Of a stretch of DNA of 64,000 nucleotides, positions 17,867 to 27,326 are shown in pieces. The position numbers and the translations under genes were made by a program. The number at the start of each line of letters is the position of its first letter. Positions within the stretch are counted from its first letter, which is position 1. Source of the stretch: an uncultured Lachnospiraceae bacterium (GTDB lineage Bacteria > Bacillota > Clostridia > Lachnospirales > Lachnospiraceae); contig CANPYY010000006.1 of NCBI GenBank assembly GCA_947588675.1, positions 33,817 through 97,816 on the forward strand, read 5' to 3'. The notes below the pieces were generated by a model. The model did no database searches. It worked only from the letters and a program-made list of their open reading frames with translations, and was not told the origin of the DNA.

Positions 17867-19335
17867 CTTTTCCTACCTGCAAGCTCATATGCTTTAATTA
17901 CTGCTTCCCTTTCACTGTACGGGTACTTAACACCTTTTATCTCCATATAATCTTCATGTCCCTTACCTAACAGGAGTATTATATCCCCTTCCTGCGCATG
18001 TTCAATCGCATACGCTATTGCCTCTACCCTGTCTTCTATCTCTATATATTTTCCGTTATGCCTCGCAATACCCACCTTAATGTCTTCATTAATTGCGCTA
18101 ACTTCCTCGTCTCTCGGATTATCACATGTAAGTATTGAAAAATCTGCAAGTTCAGCGGTTGCTTCTCCCATATCATAACGCCTGAGCTTAGAACGGTTGC
18201 CGCCCGCCCCATATACGCATATTATATGCGCAGGATTATACTCCCTTAACGTTTTAAGCACGCTCCTCGTACTTACATCGTTATGCGCATAATCTACGAT
18301 AACTGAAAATCTGTCTGAAACCGCAATAAGTTCAACCCTTCCGGGAATCCTTACCTTTCTTAATACACTTATTATCGTATCAGTATCTATTCCAAGCAAA
18401 TGGCAGGAAAGTATCGCCGCCATTGAATTATATACATTAAACAGTCCGGGTATCTCAAGAACCGCTTCGGCATCAATCATTCCGGACAAACTGTAAGATA
18501 TACCAAGCACCCCTTCTTTACTCCACCGTTTTATATTTTCCATCCTCAAATCGGCTTCATATACCGAACCGAACATATAATTTCTCTCACAGGTGGAATT
18601 TTTGACAAATAAATCGCACACTTCATCGTCCGCATTAAATATTCCGGTTTTCGCCTGGGTAAAAAGTTTCTCTTTACATTTCCTGTATTCTTCAAGTGAA
18701 GAATGTTCGCCTTTGCCTATATGGTCAGGTGAAAAATTCATAAATACGGCAATATCAAATTCAATACCTGCTGTTCTGTCAAGCATAACGGCCTGTGACG
18801 ACACTTCCATTACCACATATTCGCATCCGTCGTCAGCCATACTTTTAAGCAGTGAATGTATTACGTAAGATTCCGGCGTTGTAAGTCCGGTCTTTACTTT
18901 ATTATCTTTCCAGAAAGCCCCTGTTGTCCCAATAATTCCACAGGCATGTCCCGTTTTGTCTATTATATCTTTTATCATATACGAAGTTGAAGTTTTCCCT
19001 TTAGTACCGGTTATCCCGATAAGTTTAAGACGTTTTGCGGGTTCTCCAAAATAAGCCGCCGACATTTTCGCAAGGGCAATCCTGCTTGATTTTACAAGTA
19101 TTTGTGTAACTTCTTTCGGCAGTTCAAGCGGCTCCTGCGCCACTATTACCGAAGCTCCTTTTTCTACTGCATCTTCCGCATACATATGTCCGTCTGTCAG
19201 TGCACCCGATATACAAAAAAAAGCGCATCCGCAAGTGACTTTTCTGGAATCATATACAAGGTCATTTACACACGTATTTATATCGCCCGATATACATTTA
19301 TAGTCAAGGTCACCGAGCAAATCTTTCAGTTTCAT
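17863..19335 (-). CDS. murE: MurE, UDP-MurNAc-L-Ala-D-Glu--meso-DAP ligase
   Basis: A 490-residue Mur ligase that adds the third amino acid of the peptidoglycan stem. The ATP loop GITGTKGKTSTS is near residues 106-117, EVSSQAVML and the C-terminal FSVIVDYAHNDVSTRSVL and GKGHEDYM follow. The string TCDNPRDEE carries the DNPR motif associated with meso-diaminopimelate rather than lysine. I start at ATG 19335 (GGGGAG upstream) instead of an in-frame ATG at 19353 that lacks a ribosome site. It lies between dapF and rsmE, so DAP synthesis and use are co-transcribed. Confidence 0.92.
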   Translation of the reverse strand: MKLKDLLGDLDYKCISGDINTCVNDLVYDSRKVTCGCAFFCISGALTDGHMYAEDAVEKGASVIVAQEPLELPKEVTQILVKSSRIALAKMSAAYFGEPAKRLKLIGITGTKGKTSTSYMIKDIIDKTGHACGIIGTTGAFWKDNKVKTGLTTPESYVIHSLLKSMADDGCEYVVMEVSSQAVMLDRTAGIEFDIAVFMNFSPDHIGKGEHSSLEEYRKCKEKLFTQAKTGIFNADDEVCDLFVKNSTCERNYMFGSVYEADLRMENIKRWSKEGVLGISYSLSGMIDAEAVLEIPGLFNVYNSMAAILSCHLLGIDTDTIISVLRKVRIPGRVELIAVSDRFSVIVDYAHNDVSTRSVLKTLREYNPAHIICVYGAGGNRSKLRRYDMGEATAELADFSILTCDNPRDEEVSAINEDIKVGIARHNGKYIEIEDRVEAIAYAIEHAQEGDIILLLGKGHEDYMEIKGVKYPYSEREAVIKAYELAGRKR

Positions 19336-19358
19336 AACTATTCTTCTCCCCATACTGA

Positions 19359-20213
19359 TTAATCGTAAGGTATTGACGAAACATCTATTTCCGCTTCAAA
19401 TACCGTATTTGACACTCCTGTCATATACATGTTACCATCGTTTTCTTTCCATTCAATATCAAGTATTCCGCCAATCTGCTCTACTTTAACATGCCTGCCG
19501 CATCTTCCGGTAACAACTCCTGCCGCAACAGCCGTGCAGCATCCTGTCCCGCATCCTATTGTTTCACCTGTTCCGCGTTCCCATTCGCGTATCTTAATAT
19601 ATCCGTCGTTTACAACCTGTGCAAAAGTAACATTCGTCCTGTTCGGGAAAAGCGACGTCATATACTCTATCTGCCTGCCGTAACGGTGTACATCAAAGGA
19701 AGACACGTCGTCAATAAATGCAACACAATGCGGATTTCCCCATGATACGGCAGTAATATTAAAGGTTATATCATCCACTTTTACAGGCTGCTCTATAAAT
19801 TCATTAAGCCCGGTAACAACCGGTATAATTTTTGTATCAAATACCGGCGCGCCTATATTAGCCTTTATATTTACCGCAATGCCGTTTTCACAAAAAAGTT
19901 CAAGGTATTTTATACCGCCAAGCGTTTCAATTGTAACATTTGTTTTATCGGTAAATCTATGGTCATACACGTATTTTCCGACGCTTCTCACTGCATTTCC
20001 GCACATTTCGCCTTCTGTACCGTCAGGATTAAATATCCTCATTCTAAAATCCGCTTTATCTGACGGACATATAAGAACCATTCCGTCAGAACCGACTGCA
20101 AAATGCCTGTCCGATATATACTTAGCAAGTTCGGAAAGATTTGGAAGTTTCTGGTTAATTGCATCTATATATACGTAATCATTGCCATATGCCTGCATTT
20201 TAGTAAAACGCAT
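19359..20213 (-). CDS. dapF: Diaminopimelate epimerase
   Basis: A 284-residue DapF, converting LL-DAP to meso-DAP for lysine and peptidoglycan. The substrate-binding start KMQAYGNDYVYIDA, first catalytic Cys in EMCGNAVRSVGKY and second in GTGETIGCGTGCCTAVAAG are all present. AAGGAGG lies six bases before the ATG and the gene is 11 bases downstream of the trans-sulfuration enzyme. An extra Cys follows the second catalytic Cys (GCGTGCC). It confirms the DAP-type wall inferred from MurE. Confidence 0.93.
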   Translation of the reverse strand: MRFTKMQAYGNDYVYIDAINQKLPNLSELAKYISDRHFAVGSDGMVLICPSDKADFRMRIFNPDGTEGEMCGNAVRSVGKYVYDHRFTDKTNVTIETLGGIKYLELFCENGIAVNIKANIGAPVFDTKIIPVVTGLNEFIEQPVKVDDITFNITAVSWGNPHCVAFIDDVSSFDVHRYGRQIEYMTSLFPNRTNVTFAQVVNDGYIKIREWERGTGETIGCGTGCCTAVAAGVVTGRCGRHVKVEQIGGILDIEWKENDGNMYMTGVSNTVFEAEIDVSSIPYD

Positions 20214-20224
20214 AACGTCCCTCC

Positions 20225-21403
20225 TTACGACATAGCCCGGTCAAGGTCGTTTATAATGTCATTTACATTTTCTATACCAACGGAAAGTCTTAAAAATGAA
20301 CGTGTTATTCCGAGTTTTTCCTTAACATCTTCCGGCGTATCCTCATGTGTCTGGGTCGTCGGATATGTTATTAATGTTTCAGTTCCTCCAAGGCTTTCCG
20401 CAAACATTACCATATCTACTTCCCTGAGTATTTTCATGACGGTTTCCTCACTGTCAACCGCAAATGAAATCATTCCGCCAAATCCTGTCGTCTGTTTAAG
20501 CGTTACTTCATAATCTTTGTGGTCTTCAAATCCCACATAATATACTTTCTTTACCTTAGGATGCCTGCGAAGCCACTGTGCTACAATCTTTGCATTTTCA
20601 TTGTGGCGTTCCATCCTAAGATGAAGCGTTTTAAGGCCTCTTAACATAAGCCACGAATCCATAGGGGCAAGTCCGCTTCCATGCGATTTAAGCTGAAGCG
20701 TAAAATGCGCCGCAAGTTCTTCATCCCTTACTACCGCCGCCCCTGCAATGATATCATTATGTCCTCCAAGGTATTTTGTCGCACTGTGAATGACAATATC
20801 CGCGCCAAGGGTGAGCGGTTTCTGGAAATACGGCGTAAGGAAAGTATTATCAACAACGGACAGCGCGCCTATCTCATGCGCAATATCTGATACCGCCTTT
20901 ATATCAACCACTTTCATCAGAGGATTGGACGGCGTTTCAATAAATATCATCTTTGTATTTGGCTTAATGGCATTTTTTAACGCATCTATATCTGATAAAT
21001 CCACAAAATCATATTCTATTCCGTACTTTCCGAATATCTGCGCCATAATTCGGTACGTTCCGCCGTAAATATCATCCATAAGAATAATATGCTCGCCCGG
21101 ATTCAAAATAGTAAACAGCGCCATATTGGCAGCCTGTCCGCTTGAAAAGCAAAATCCGTATTCACCTTCTTCAAGTATTGCAAGCGTCCTTTCAAGTTCC
21201 TGTCTTGTAGGATTGGCAAGCCTGGAATAGGCAAATCCCGTCGTTTTTCCAAATTCAGGGTGTCTGAATGTGGAACTCTGATATATTGGAAAACTTACTG
21301 CACCCGTAAGCGGTTCACAGCCAAGTGCTCCATGTACCGCTTTAGATTCAAAGCTTAATTCTTCCTTTTTACTGTAATCAGTGTAGTTGCTAAAATTCTT
21401 CAT
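20225..21403 (-). CDS. PLP-dependent trans-sulfuration enzyme (cystathionine gamma-synthase/beta-lyase family)
   Basis: A 392-residue Cys/Met-metabolism PLP enzyme. Family marks include SFPIYQSSTFRHPE, AYSRLANPTRQELE, CFSSGQAANMALF, VVDNTFLTPYFQKPL, the PLP lysine in IHSATKYLGGHND and SLGGTETLITYP near the end. These enzymes interconvert homocysteine, cystathionine and cysteine; whether this one is MetB, MetC or a gamma-lyase cannot be settled by eye. The ATG at 21403 is eight bases after AAAGGG; an in-frame GTG at 21412 overlaps that site. It has its own promoter and leads the operon to thiI. Confidence 0.88.
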   Translation of the reverse strand: MKNFSNYTDYSKKEELSFESKAVHGALGCEPLTGAVSFPIYQSSTFRHPEFGKTTGFAYSRLANPTRQELERTLAILEEGEYGFCFSSGQAANMALFTILNPGEHIILMDDIYGGTYRIMAQIFGKYGIEYDFVDLSDIDALKNAIKPNTKMIFIETPSNPLMKVVDIKAVSDIAHEIGALSVVDNTFLTPYFQKPLTLGADIVIHSATKYLGGHNDIIAGAAVVRDEELAAHFTLQLKSHGSGLAPMDSWLMLRGLKTLHLRMERHNENAKIVAQWLRRHPKVKKVYYVGFEDHKDYEVTLKQTTGFGGMISFAVDSEETVMKILREVDMVMFAESLGGTETLITYPTTQTHEDTPEDVKEKLGITRSFLRLSVGIENVNDIINDLDRAMS

Positions 21404-21438
21404 ATATTTCACCCTTTCTGATTATTTACTCAAACTTC

Positions 21439-21467
21439 ATAATAACATATTTTACCGGTATATTCAA
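21439..21467 (-). promoter_or_regulatory. Promoter of the trans-sulfuration enzyme-dapF-murE operon
   Basis: TTGAAT (21462-21467) and TATTAT (21439-21444) with a 17-base spacer on the minus strand, in the 87-base gap after the ogg stop. The gap is too short for a SAM riboswitch. Confidence 0.65.
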
Positions 21468-21490
21468 TCACGCAGTTTATAGTATCCCGA

Positions 21491-22306
21491 TTACTTCTTA
21501 TAAGTATTTCTTATATAGAAAAATATGTACTGCTGCATGATTCCGGCATAACCTCTGTACATTTCTTCAGGAAATCCGTCAGGATATTCATTCTGAATAG
21601 CTCTTTTTATCCATACGTCTTCCGGAAAAGAATCCAGTCTGTGATATGCAAACAGCATTATACAGCTTGCAACTTTTATCCCTACCCCGTACAATTTCAA
21701 AAGTTCATCCCTAAGTTCCGTATCAGTAAGAAGGGAAATGGCGTTAAGATCAATTTTCCCCGTCGCTACCGCATCCGCCGCAGAAGCAATATATTTACTT
21801 CTGTAACCGAGTGAGCATGACAAAAGTTCTTCGTCTGACAATTCAGCCACTTTTTCTGCAGAGGGAAAAGCATATTTAATTCCTCTTTTCGTTTCAATCG
21901 GTTCGCCGCACAACATGCACAGCTTTTCTATTGAAGTCCTTATTGCAGGAATAGACTTTCTCTGTGATATTATAAAGCTCACAAGCATTTCCCACGGTTC
22001 CTGCTTTAATATTCTTATGCCGCTTCCATACTTTACTGCGTTTACAAGAAATTTATCATTGCCGTCAACCGCAGATTCTATTCCGGCATAATCAAATGAC
22101 ATATCAAAATAGTCTTTCCATATTTTCTCATATTCATCCAAACTACAATCAAATTCATAGGAGCGGCTGTATTCATCATAGCTTATTTCTAAATACCTGC
22201 CTTTATATATAAGGCCGTATGTGCCGTCTTCATTCCTCGTCATCCTAAAACATTGTCCGCTTTCAGCAATTTTTGCAATATCAAAGCTTCCGGCATCTAT
22301 TATCAT
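21491..22306 (-). CDS. OGG1-type 8-oxoguanine DNA glycosylase/AP lyase
   Basis: A 271-residue HhH-GPD base-excision enzyme of the OGG1 type, removing 8-oxoguanine from DNA and cutting the abasic site. The N-terminal domain has SGQCFRMTR, then LVSFIISQRKSIPAIRTSIE, and the helix-hairpin-helix LYGVGIKVASCIMLF carries the catalytic Lys; SFPEDVWIKRA supplies the conserved Asp. ATG 22306 is nine bases after AAAAGGG; an ATG three codons earlier touches that site. It is last in the argF-coaX-dusB operon, five to fifteen bases after dusB. Confidence 0.85.
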   Translation of the reverse strand: MIIDAGSFDIAKIAESGQCFRMTRNEDGTYGLIYKGRYLEISYDEYSRSYEFDCSLDEYEKIWKDYFDMSFDYAGIESAVDGNDKFLVNAVKYGSGIRILKQEPWEMLVSFIISQRKSIPAIRTSIEKLCMLCGEPIETKRGIKYAFPSAEKVAELSDEELLSCSLGYRSKYIASAADAVATGKIDLNAISLLTDTELRDELLKLYGVGIKVASCIMLFAYHRLDSFPEDVWIKRAIQNEYPDGFPEEMYRGYAGIMQQYIFFYIRNTYKK

Positions 22307-22320
22307 ATATTTCATCCCTT

Positions 22321-23283
22321 TTACATATATTTATATATTATCTTACAAAGTTCGTCATAATTCTTAATGTGACTTAACATATCCCTGAACTTTGCAGAGT
22401 TTTTAAGTCCCTGCGTATACCATGCCGCATGTTTCCTCATCTCCCGAATGCCTGTATATTCACCCTTAAATCCTATATTCATATCCGCATGTCTGAGAAT
22501 CATTTGCGCTATCTCTGAAGAAGAAGGATAATCCGGTATTTCTCCTGTCCGCATATATTCCTTCGCCCTCTTAAATATCCATGGATTACCTCTTGCCGCC
22601 CTTCCTATCATAAACGCATCCGCCCCGGTCTGCTCATACATTCTTTTTATGTCCGTAACATCATATATATCACCGTTTCCAATAACAGGTATTTTTATTG
22701 CTTTTTTCACTCTTTTTATAACATCCCAGTCAGCTTTTCCCGCATAATACTGCTCTCTTGTCCTCGCATGTACCGCTACTGCTTTTGCGCCGTAATACTC
22801 TGCCATTCTGGCAAACTCCTCGGCACAGTCGTCGGAAGCGCCGAAACCCTTTCTGAATTTTACCGTAACAGGCTTATTTACGGCTTTTACCACGGCGTCA
22901 ATAATTTTCCCGGCAAGTTTATGGTCTTTCATAAGAGCGCTGCCTTCGCCATTATTTACTATTTTCGGCACAGGACATCCCATGTTTATATCAATTATAT
23001 CAAAATTACGCGGTTCTATCTGCGCCGCTACTTTCGCCATAATATCAGGGTCGCTCCCAAAAAGCTGCAATGACACCGGCCGTTCGCTTTCATCTATGGT
23101 AAGAAGCGTTTCAGTGTTTTTATTTTTATAAAAAATACCCTTTGCGCTTACCATCTCCGTATATACCAGCGACGCCCCGCATTCCTTACACAACAAACGA
23201 AAAGGCAGGTCGGTAACTCCTGCCATTGGTGCAAGTATAATATTTCCATCTATTGTAACGTCGCCAATCTTCAATGTATTCAA
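22321..23283 (-). CDS. dusB: tRNA-dihydrouridine synthase DusB
   Basis: A 320-residue FMN enzyme that reduces uridines in the tRNA D-loop. It shows [22 protein letters not shown], the catalytic Cys in [30 protein letters not shown] and NGDIYDVTD with [11 protein letters not shown]. The start is TTG, sharing four bases (TTGA) with the coaX stop; AAAGGTG lies about nine bases upstream. It is followed closely by ogg. Confidence 0.92.
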   Translation of the reverse strand: MNTLKIGDVTIDGNIILAPMAGVTDLPFRLLCKECGASLVYTEMVSAKGIFYKNKNTETLLTIDESERPVSLQLFGSDPDIMAKVAAQIEPRNFDIIDINMGCPVPKIVNNGEGSALMKDHKLAGKIIDAVVKAVNKPVTVKFRKGFGASDDCAEEFARMAEYYGAKAVAVHARTREQYYAGKADWDVIKRVKKAIKIPVIGNGDIYDVTDIKRMYEQTGADAFMIGRAARGNPWIFKRAKEYMRTGEIPDYPSSSEIAQMILRHADMNIGFKGEYTGIREMRKHAAWYTQGLKNSAKFRDMLSHIKNYDELCKIIYKYM

Positions 23284-24053
23284 CCGTTACTACACCTTTC
23301 ATATACAAATCTCAGACCATATAGCGTAAGCTGCGGATTATATATCTGAATTGCTTCCGACTCCTCAGATAATATTTTACCAAGTCCCCCTGTTGCAACT
23401 ACTTTTGCATCATGATATCCAGATTCTTCTTTAATTTTCTTTATTATATACTCGGTCTGCCCTATTCCTCCATAAAACAGCGCCGCCTGTATGCTTGTCA
23501 CAGTATCTTTTGCGAGTATGGTATCAGGTTTCTTTATTTCTACCTCAGGAAGCTTTGCCGCATCCTTAAACAATGCGTCTGCTGAAGTCCTTATTCCCGG
23601 ACATGTAACTCCGGCAAGAAACGTGCCGTCTTTTGACACAAGGTCAAACGTTGTAGCCGTACCGTAATCAACTACTATAACCGGTCCTCCGTATAACGTT
23701 ATTGCCGCAACCGCATCAACTATCCTGTCTGCCCCAAGTTCCCTTGGATTAGTCGTCGCTATTTTGAGTCCTGTCTTAATTCCACTCTTTACAATAATCG
23801 GATTACATCCGAAATATTTAATTATTCCACTGGTAAGTGAATACATTATATTCGGTACTACGGACGCTATTATTGCCGCATCTATATTTTCAGGCACAAC
23901 TTCCATCTGTCCTATAAGTTCCGTTATAAGAAGCCCAAACTCATCAGACGTCCTCGGAATCTTTGTTGTCATCCTGGAACTTCCTTTAAGCTTTTCCCCC
24001 TCAAAAACACCAAGCGTTATATTGGTATTTCCAACATCAAATGCAAGAAGCAT
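23280..24053 (-). CDS. coaX: Type III pantothenate kinase CoaX
   Basis: A 257-residue CoaX, the ATP-dependent pantothenate kinase that opens coenzyme A synthesis. The N-terminal phosphate loop [55 protein letters not shown] and [15 protein letters not shown] are typical. ATG 24053 follows GGAGG by five bases; an in-frame TTG at 24065 would overlap it. A promiscuity note: this family is not inhibited by CoA, unlike CoaA. It is coupled to dusB by overlap. Confidence 0.93.
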   Translation of the reverse strand: MLLAFDVGNTNITLGVFEGEKLKGSSRMTTKIPRTSDEFGLLITELIGQMEVVPENIDAAIIASVVPNIMYSLTSGIIKYFGCNPIIVKSGIKTGLKIATTNPRELGADRIVDAVAAITLYGGPVIVVDYGTATTFDLVSKDGTFLAGVTCPGIRTSADALFKDAAKLPEVEIKKPDTILAKDTVTSIQAALFYGGIGQTEYIIKKIKEESGYHDAKVVATGGLGKILSEESEAIQIYNPQLTLYGLRFVYERCSNG

Positions 24054-24074
24054 AATATCCTCCAATATATATCA

Positions 24075-24395
24075 TTAATCCATCATAAATGTTTTATAGT
24101 AGTTTTCCAGCTGTAAAAACAACTCTGATTTTTCCGACTGCAGCTCTTTTATTTTAAGTTCACTTCCTATTTCATCAAAAAACATATCTCCATCATCAGA
24201 GAATACATGAAGCATAAGACTGCCCTCATCGGAAAATCTCAGCACAAGCTGCCCGCCGACATCTTCCGTATACATTACGCACATTATCTGAAGTTCTTTT
24301 TTCACCGAATCCGGTATTCCCGAAAATCTTTCATTAAAATAATATTTACTGTTATATGCGCTGCTTGCGCATAAAATCATATCATTTATATCCAT
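24075..24395 (-). CDS. Conserved hypothetical, 106 residues (possibly DUF6145)
   Basis: A small acidic soluble protein (residues such as YTEDVGGQLVLRFSDEG and FFDEIGSELKIKELQ) with no catalytic motif I recognise and no signal or membrane segment. The C-terminal third looks helical and could form a short coiled coil. It has its own GGGG ribosome site six bases before ATG and lies between argF and coaX with 21-22-base gaps, so it is a real operon member. I recall similar Lachnospiraceae proteins under DUF6145 but cannot confirm that here. Confidence 0.7.
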   Translation of the reverse strand: MDINDMILCASSAYNSKYYFNERFSGIPDSVKKELQIMCVMYTEDVGGQLVLRFSDEGSLMLHVFSDDGDMFFDEIGSELKIKELQSEKSELFLQLENYYKTFMMD

Positions 24396-24417
24396 AAATT
24401 ACCCCGTTCATCCTATC

Positions 24418-25401
24418 TTACAACGTTGCATACATAACCGCCTTTATCGTGTGCATACGGTTTTCTGCCTCATCAAATACAACGGACCTGTCGGATTCAA
24501 ATACTTCATCGGTAACCTCAAGTTCTTCCATTCCGAATTTCTCTTTAATATCACGCCCCACCTGCGTCCCTAAGTCATGATATGCAGGAAGACAGTGCAT
24601 AAATACGGCAGAATCCCCTGCTTTCTTCATTACATCCATCGTCACCCTGTACGGCTTCAATGCGTTAATCCTCTCCGCCCATACTTCTTCAGGCTCGCCC
24701 ATTGAAACCCATACGTCAGTATATATAATATCCGCATTTCTTACACCTTCGTCTGCATCTTCGGTAAGCGTTATGCTTCCTCCCGACTTTTCTGCATACT
24801 GCCTGCATTTATTTACAAGCTCTCCGTCCGGAAAATACTCTGAAGATGTACATGCGGTGAAATTCATTCCCATTTTGGCGCATGCTATCATAATAGAATT
24901 GCCCATATTATATCTGGCATCTCCCATATATACCCAATTAAGTCCTTTTATCTTTCCGAAATGTTCCTTAATCGTAAGCAAATCTGCAAGAAGCTGCGTA
25001 GGATGATATTCATTTGTAAGTCCGTTCCACACCGGAACATCCGAATAATCCGCAAGCGCTTTTACAATATCCTGTCCGTAACCACGGTATTCTATTCCGT
25101 CAAACATTCTTGAAAGCACACGCGCGGTATCCGCTATACTTTCTTTCTGTCCTATTTGCGAACTCTTAGGATCAAGATATGTAACTCCCATTCCAAGATC
25201 ATGCGCCGCAACTTCAAATGAACATCTTGTTCTGGTACTTGTCTTTTCAAAAATCAGGGCAATATTTTTACCCCTGTGCACATCATGCAGCACTCCGTTC
25301 TTTTTGTCATCTTTAAGCTTCTTTGCCAAATCGACAAGATACTCTATTTCTTCCGGTTCGTAATCCAGAAGCGTAAGAAAATCACGTCCTTTTAAATTCA
25401 C
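24418..25401 (-). CDS. argF: Ornithine carbamoyltransferase
   Basis: A 327-residue ornithine transcarbamylase joining carbamoyl phosphate and ornithine to citrulline. Carbamoyl-phosphate motif [12 protein letters not shown] is near residues 53-64, [15 protein letters not shown] near 127-141, DVWVSMGE and the ornithine-binding MHCLPAYHD near 270. The start is GTG, eight bases after GGAGG. It has a near-consensus promoter overlapping the ltaS stop. No other arginine gene is adjacent, so biosynthetic versus catabolic use is open; the carbamate kinase at 2101-3036 is a possible partner. Confidence 0.93.
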   Translation of the reverse strand: MNLKGRDFLTLLDYEPEEIEYLVDLAKKLKDDKKNGVLHDVHRGKNIALIFEKTSTRTRCSFEVAAHDLGMGVTYLDPKSSQIGQKESIADTARVLSRMFDGIEYRGYGQDIVKALADYSDVPVWNGLTNEYHPTQLLADLLTIKEHFGKIKGLNWVYMGDARYNMGNSIMIACAKMGMNFTACTSSEYFPDGELVNKCRQYAEKSGGSITLTEDADEGVRNADIIYTDVWVSMGEPEEVWAERINALKPYRVTMDVMKKAGDSAVFMHCLPAYHDLGTQVGRDIKEKFGMEELEVTDEVFESDRSVVFDEAENRMHTIKAVMYATL

Positions 25402-25433
25402 AAATTATTCCTCCAAACCTAATGATATGTTGA

Positions 25434-25462
25434 AATATACACCATATTAATATATGTGTCAA
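25434..25462 (-). promoter_or_regulatory. Promoter of the argF operon
   Basis: A perfect TTGACA (25457-25462) and TATATT (25434-25439) with a 17-base spacer on the minus strand. The -35 box overlaps the ltaS stop codon. The spacer (CACATATATTAATATGGTG region) is an imperfect palindrome that could bind a regulator; a clear ARG box is not evident. Confidence 0.8.
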
Positions 25463-27324
25463 TCCCGGCTTCCTATAAGATTCTGCTCCAGTATCTGCTC
25501 TGATACCGTCTTTAATGCAATTGCCCGGTCATAATATTTACGCACACTATCAACCGGTATTTCTTCTCCTGTCTTTGGATTCCACGCGCGCCCCGATTCA
25601 AATATTTCCTCTCGCGAAACCTCATACATTATGTCATCGGTAACAAACGAACCTCTGAGCATATATGCGGTAAAAGCCACAAAACCCTCTTTTGCGTTTA
25701 CGGCATCCTGCCCCAGTATGTATTTATCTGAAATCTCTATGTTCATAAGATTGGCTATCGTAGGGAATATATCAATCTGACCGGCAACTGTCGATATGGT
25801 CCTTGTTATTCCGCTTCCCGGTATATGTATAATAAGAGGAACTTTAAGCATTTCATCATAATCATACTCTTTTCCAAGAAAACGTTTCATATATATATCA
25901 TTATCATCCATATCTTTATTCAGTCCATGGTGGTCACCATATAAAATTATAATACTGTTATCATACAGTCCTTCTGCTTTAAGCTTTTCGATAAGATATC
26001 CTATTGCCTCATCAGTATAGTGCGCTGTCTGCAGATAATTTGCAAACTTACTCTCCTTATCTTCTTCTTTAATCGGTATCTTCTTTAAATCATCATCTAT
26101 TTCAAAAGGATGGTGGTTCGTAAGCGATACAATAAATGAAAAGAACGGCGTATTCTGCTTTTTCATTATATCCACAGCCTGGCTGTATACCGATTTATCA
26201 GATATTCCAAGTCCTATTATATCCGACTGGTCCAAATCCTCCATAGCATAATACTTATCTATGCCCTGTCCTCCATAGGCCTCTTTTCTGTTCCAGAAAT
26301 CTCCCTCATATCCATGCACTGCAAAAGTGGAATAACCATTTCTTTTAAGATGCCACGGAAGTCCGTCAAATTTATTGTCCTGATACAACGTATATATTTC
26401 ACGCTCAATAACAGGATAAAGGGAATTAAGAGCTGAAAATTCTGCGTCGGCAGTATTTCCCTTTCCTATATTTGAATAAAAATTATCAAAATACAGGGAG
26501 TTATCCTTTATAAGTGAGTTGAGGTTTGGCGTAAGGCACACGCCATTATATGACGCATTGATAAGAAAATTCTGAAAGGCTTCAAGCTGTATCATAATGA
26601 CGTTCCTTCCCTGTGCAATTCCACGGAGTTCAAACGTTTCAGTATCAGGCGCATTATTATCCATAATAGAGATAACTTCTTTTTCGTCTATATCTTTCTT
26701 TGCAATCCTGCCTAACGTATTGTCGTATATATCTCCGACATGGTTTACAAAAAATTCCTCGCCTGTCGCATTGGCTATAATAACGCTGTCGGCGGGATTT
26801 ACGGCGACAAATATGAATACGGCGGCAGCAATAAAATATTTTGCCGGCTTGTATTTTTTATTAACCTTATGTATATTGCCGCGGCGTCTGATACTGCCGC
26901 GATATCCCGCGATATCTTCCCTGTGCCTTTTAAAATAATTAATTACAAAAGGTATATCAACAAATATAAATATGCTCATCGGAATAAACGTTGCTACAAA
27001 ACTCTGCGGAACTTTCGCTACATTTTTAATCTGCCACAGCTGCGCAACCGAAACCGTCTGGTTATAATAATTGAAGTACATAACATCAGCAAACATAAGA
27101 ACACTTATTCCGATATAAATAACCGAAAATATAATGGTCTTATGTTTGCGCGAAATACCTGATATATATCTGAATATGCCTGAAATAATAAAAATGCTGA
27201 TTACTGCATAAAACAGTGAATATACCGTCCAGTCTATAAGATAGTAGTAAACCAGAAGCTTAACAATCAAAAATATCAGCATAATCCATTCTGAATGTAT
27301 AATTGTTTTCTTCTCTTTTTCCAT
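25459..27324 (-). CDS. LTA synthase family membrane sulfatase-fold protein
   Basis: A 621-residue polytopic enzyme of the LtaS/alkaline-phosphatase superfamily, which adds glycerol-phosphate or similar groups at the outer membrane face. Five membrane helices occupy about residues 12-185; the extracellular sulfatase domain follows, with NVIMIQLEAFQ (metal Glu), GKGNTADAEFSALNSLYP (nucleophile Thr), VHGYEGDFWNR, TNHHPFEI and YGDHHGLNKD. Its product (lipoteichoic acid or another phosphoglycerol polymer) is not certain. It starts two bases after the SPFH stop and ends the ktr operon. Confidence 0.88.
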   Translation of the reverse strand: MEKEKKTIIHSEWIMLIFLIVKLLVYYYLIDWTVYSLFYAVISIFIISGIFRYISGISRKHKTIIFSVIYIGISVLMFADVMYFNYYNQTVSVAQLWQIKNVAKVPQSFVATFIPMSIFIFVDIPFVINYFKRHREDIAGYRGSIRRRGNIHKVNKKYKPAKYFIAAAVFIFVAVNPADSVIIANATGEEFFVNHVGDIYDNTLGRIAKKDIDEKEVISIMDNNAPDTETFELRGIAQGRNVIMIQLEAFQNFLINASYNGVCLTPNLNSLIKDNSLYFDNFYSNIGKGNTADAEFSALNSLYPVIEREIYTLYQDNKFDGLPWHLKRNGYSTFAVHGYEGDFWNRKEAYGGQGIDKYYAMEDLDQSDIIGLGISDKSVYSQAVDIMKKQNTPFFSFIVSLTNHHPFEIDDDLKKIPIKEEDKESKFANYLQTAHYTDEAIGYLIEKLKAEGLYDNSIIILYGDHHGLNKDMDDNDIYMKRFLGKEYDYDEMLKVPLIIHIPGSGITRTISTVAGQIDIFPTIANLMNIEISDKYILGQDAVNAKEGFVAFTAYMLRGSFVTDDIMYEVSREEIFESGRAWNPKTGEEIPVDSVRKYYDRAIALKTVSEQILEQNLIGSRD

Positions 27325-27326
27325 AA

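Noticed and set aside
21413..21490. A SAM riboswitch or T-box before the trans-sulfuration gene
   Set aside because: Only 87 bases separate it from ogg and a plain promoter fills this space; no leader hairpins of the right size exist.
25402..25458. An ARG box at the argF promoter
   Set aside because: The promoter spacer is palindrome-like, but the match to known ArgR sites is too weak to call.
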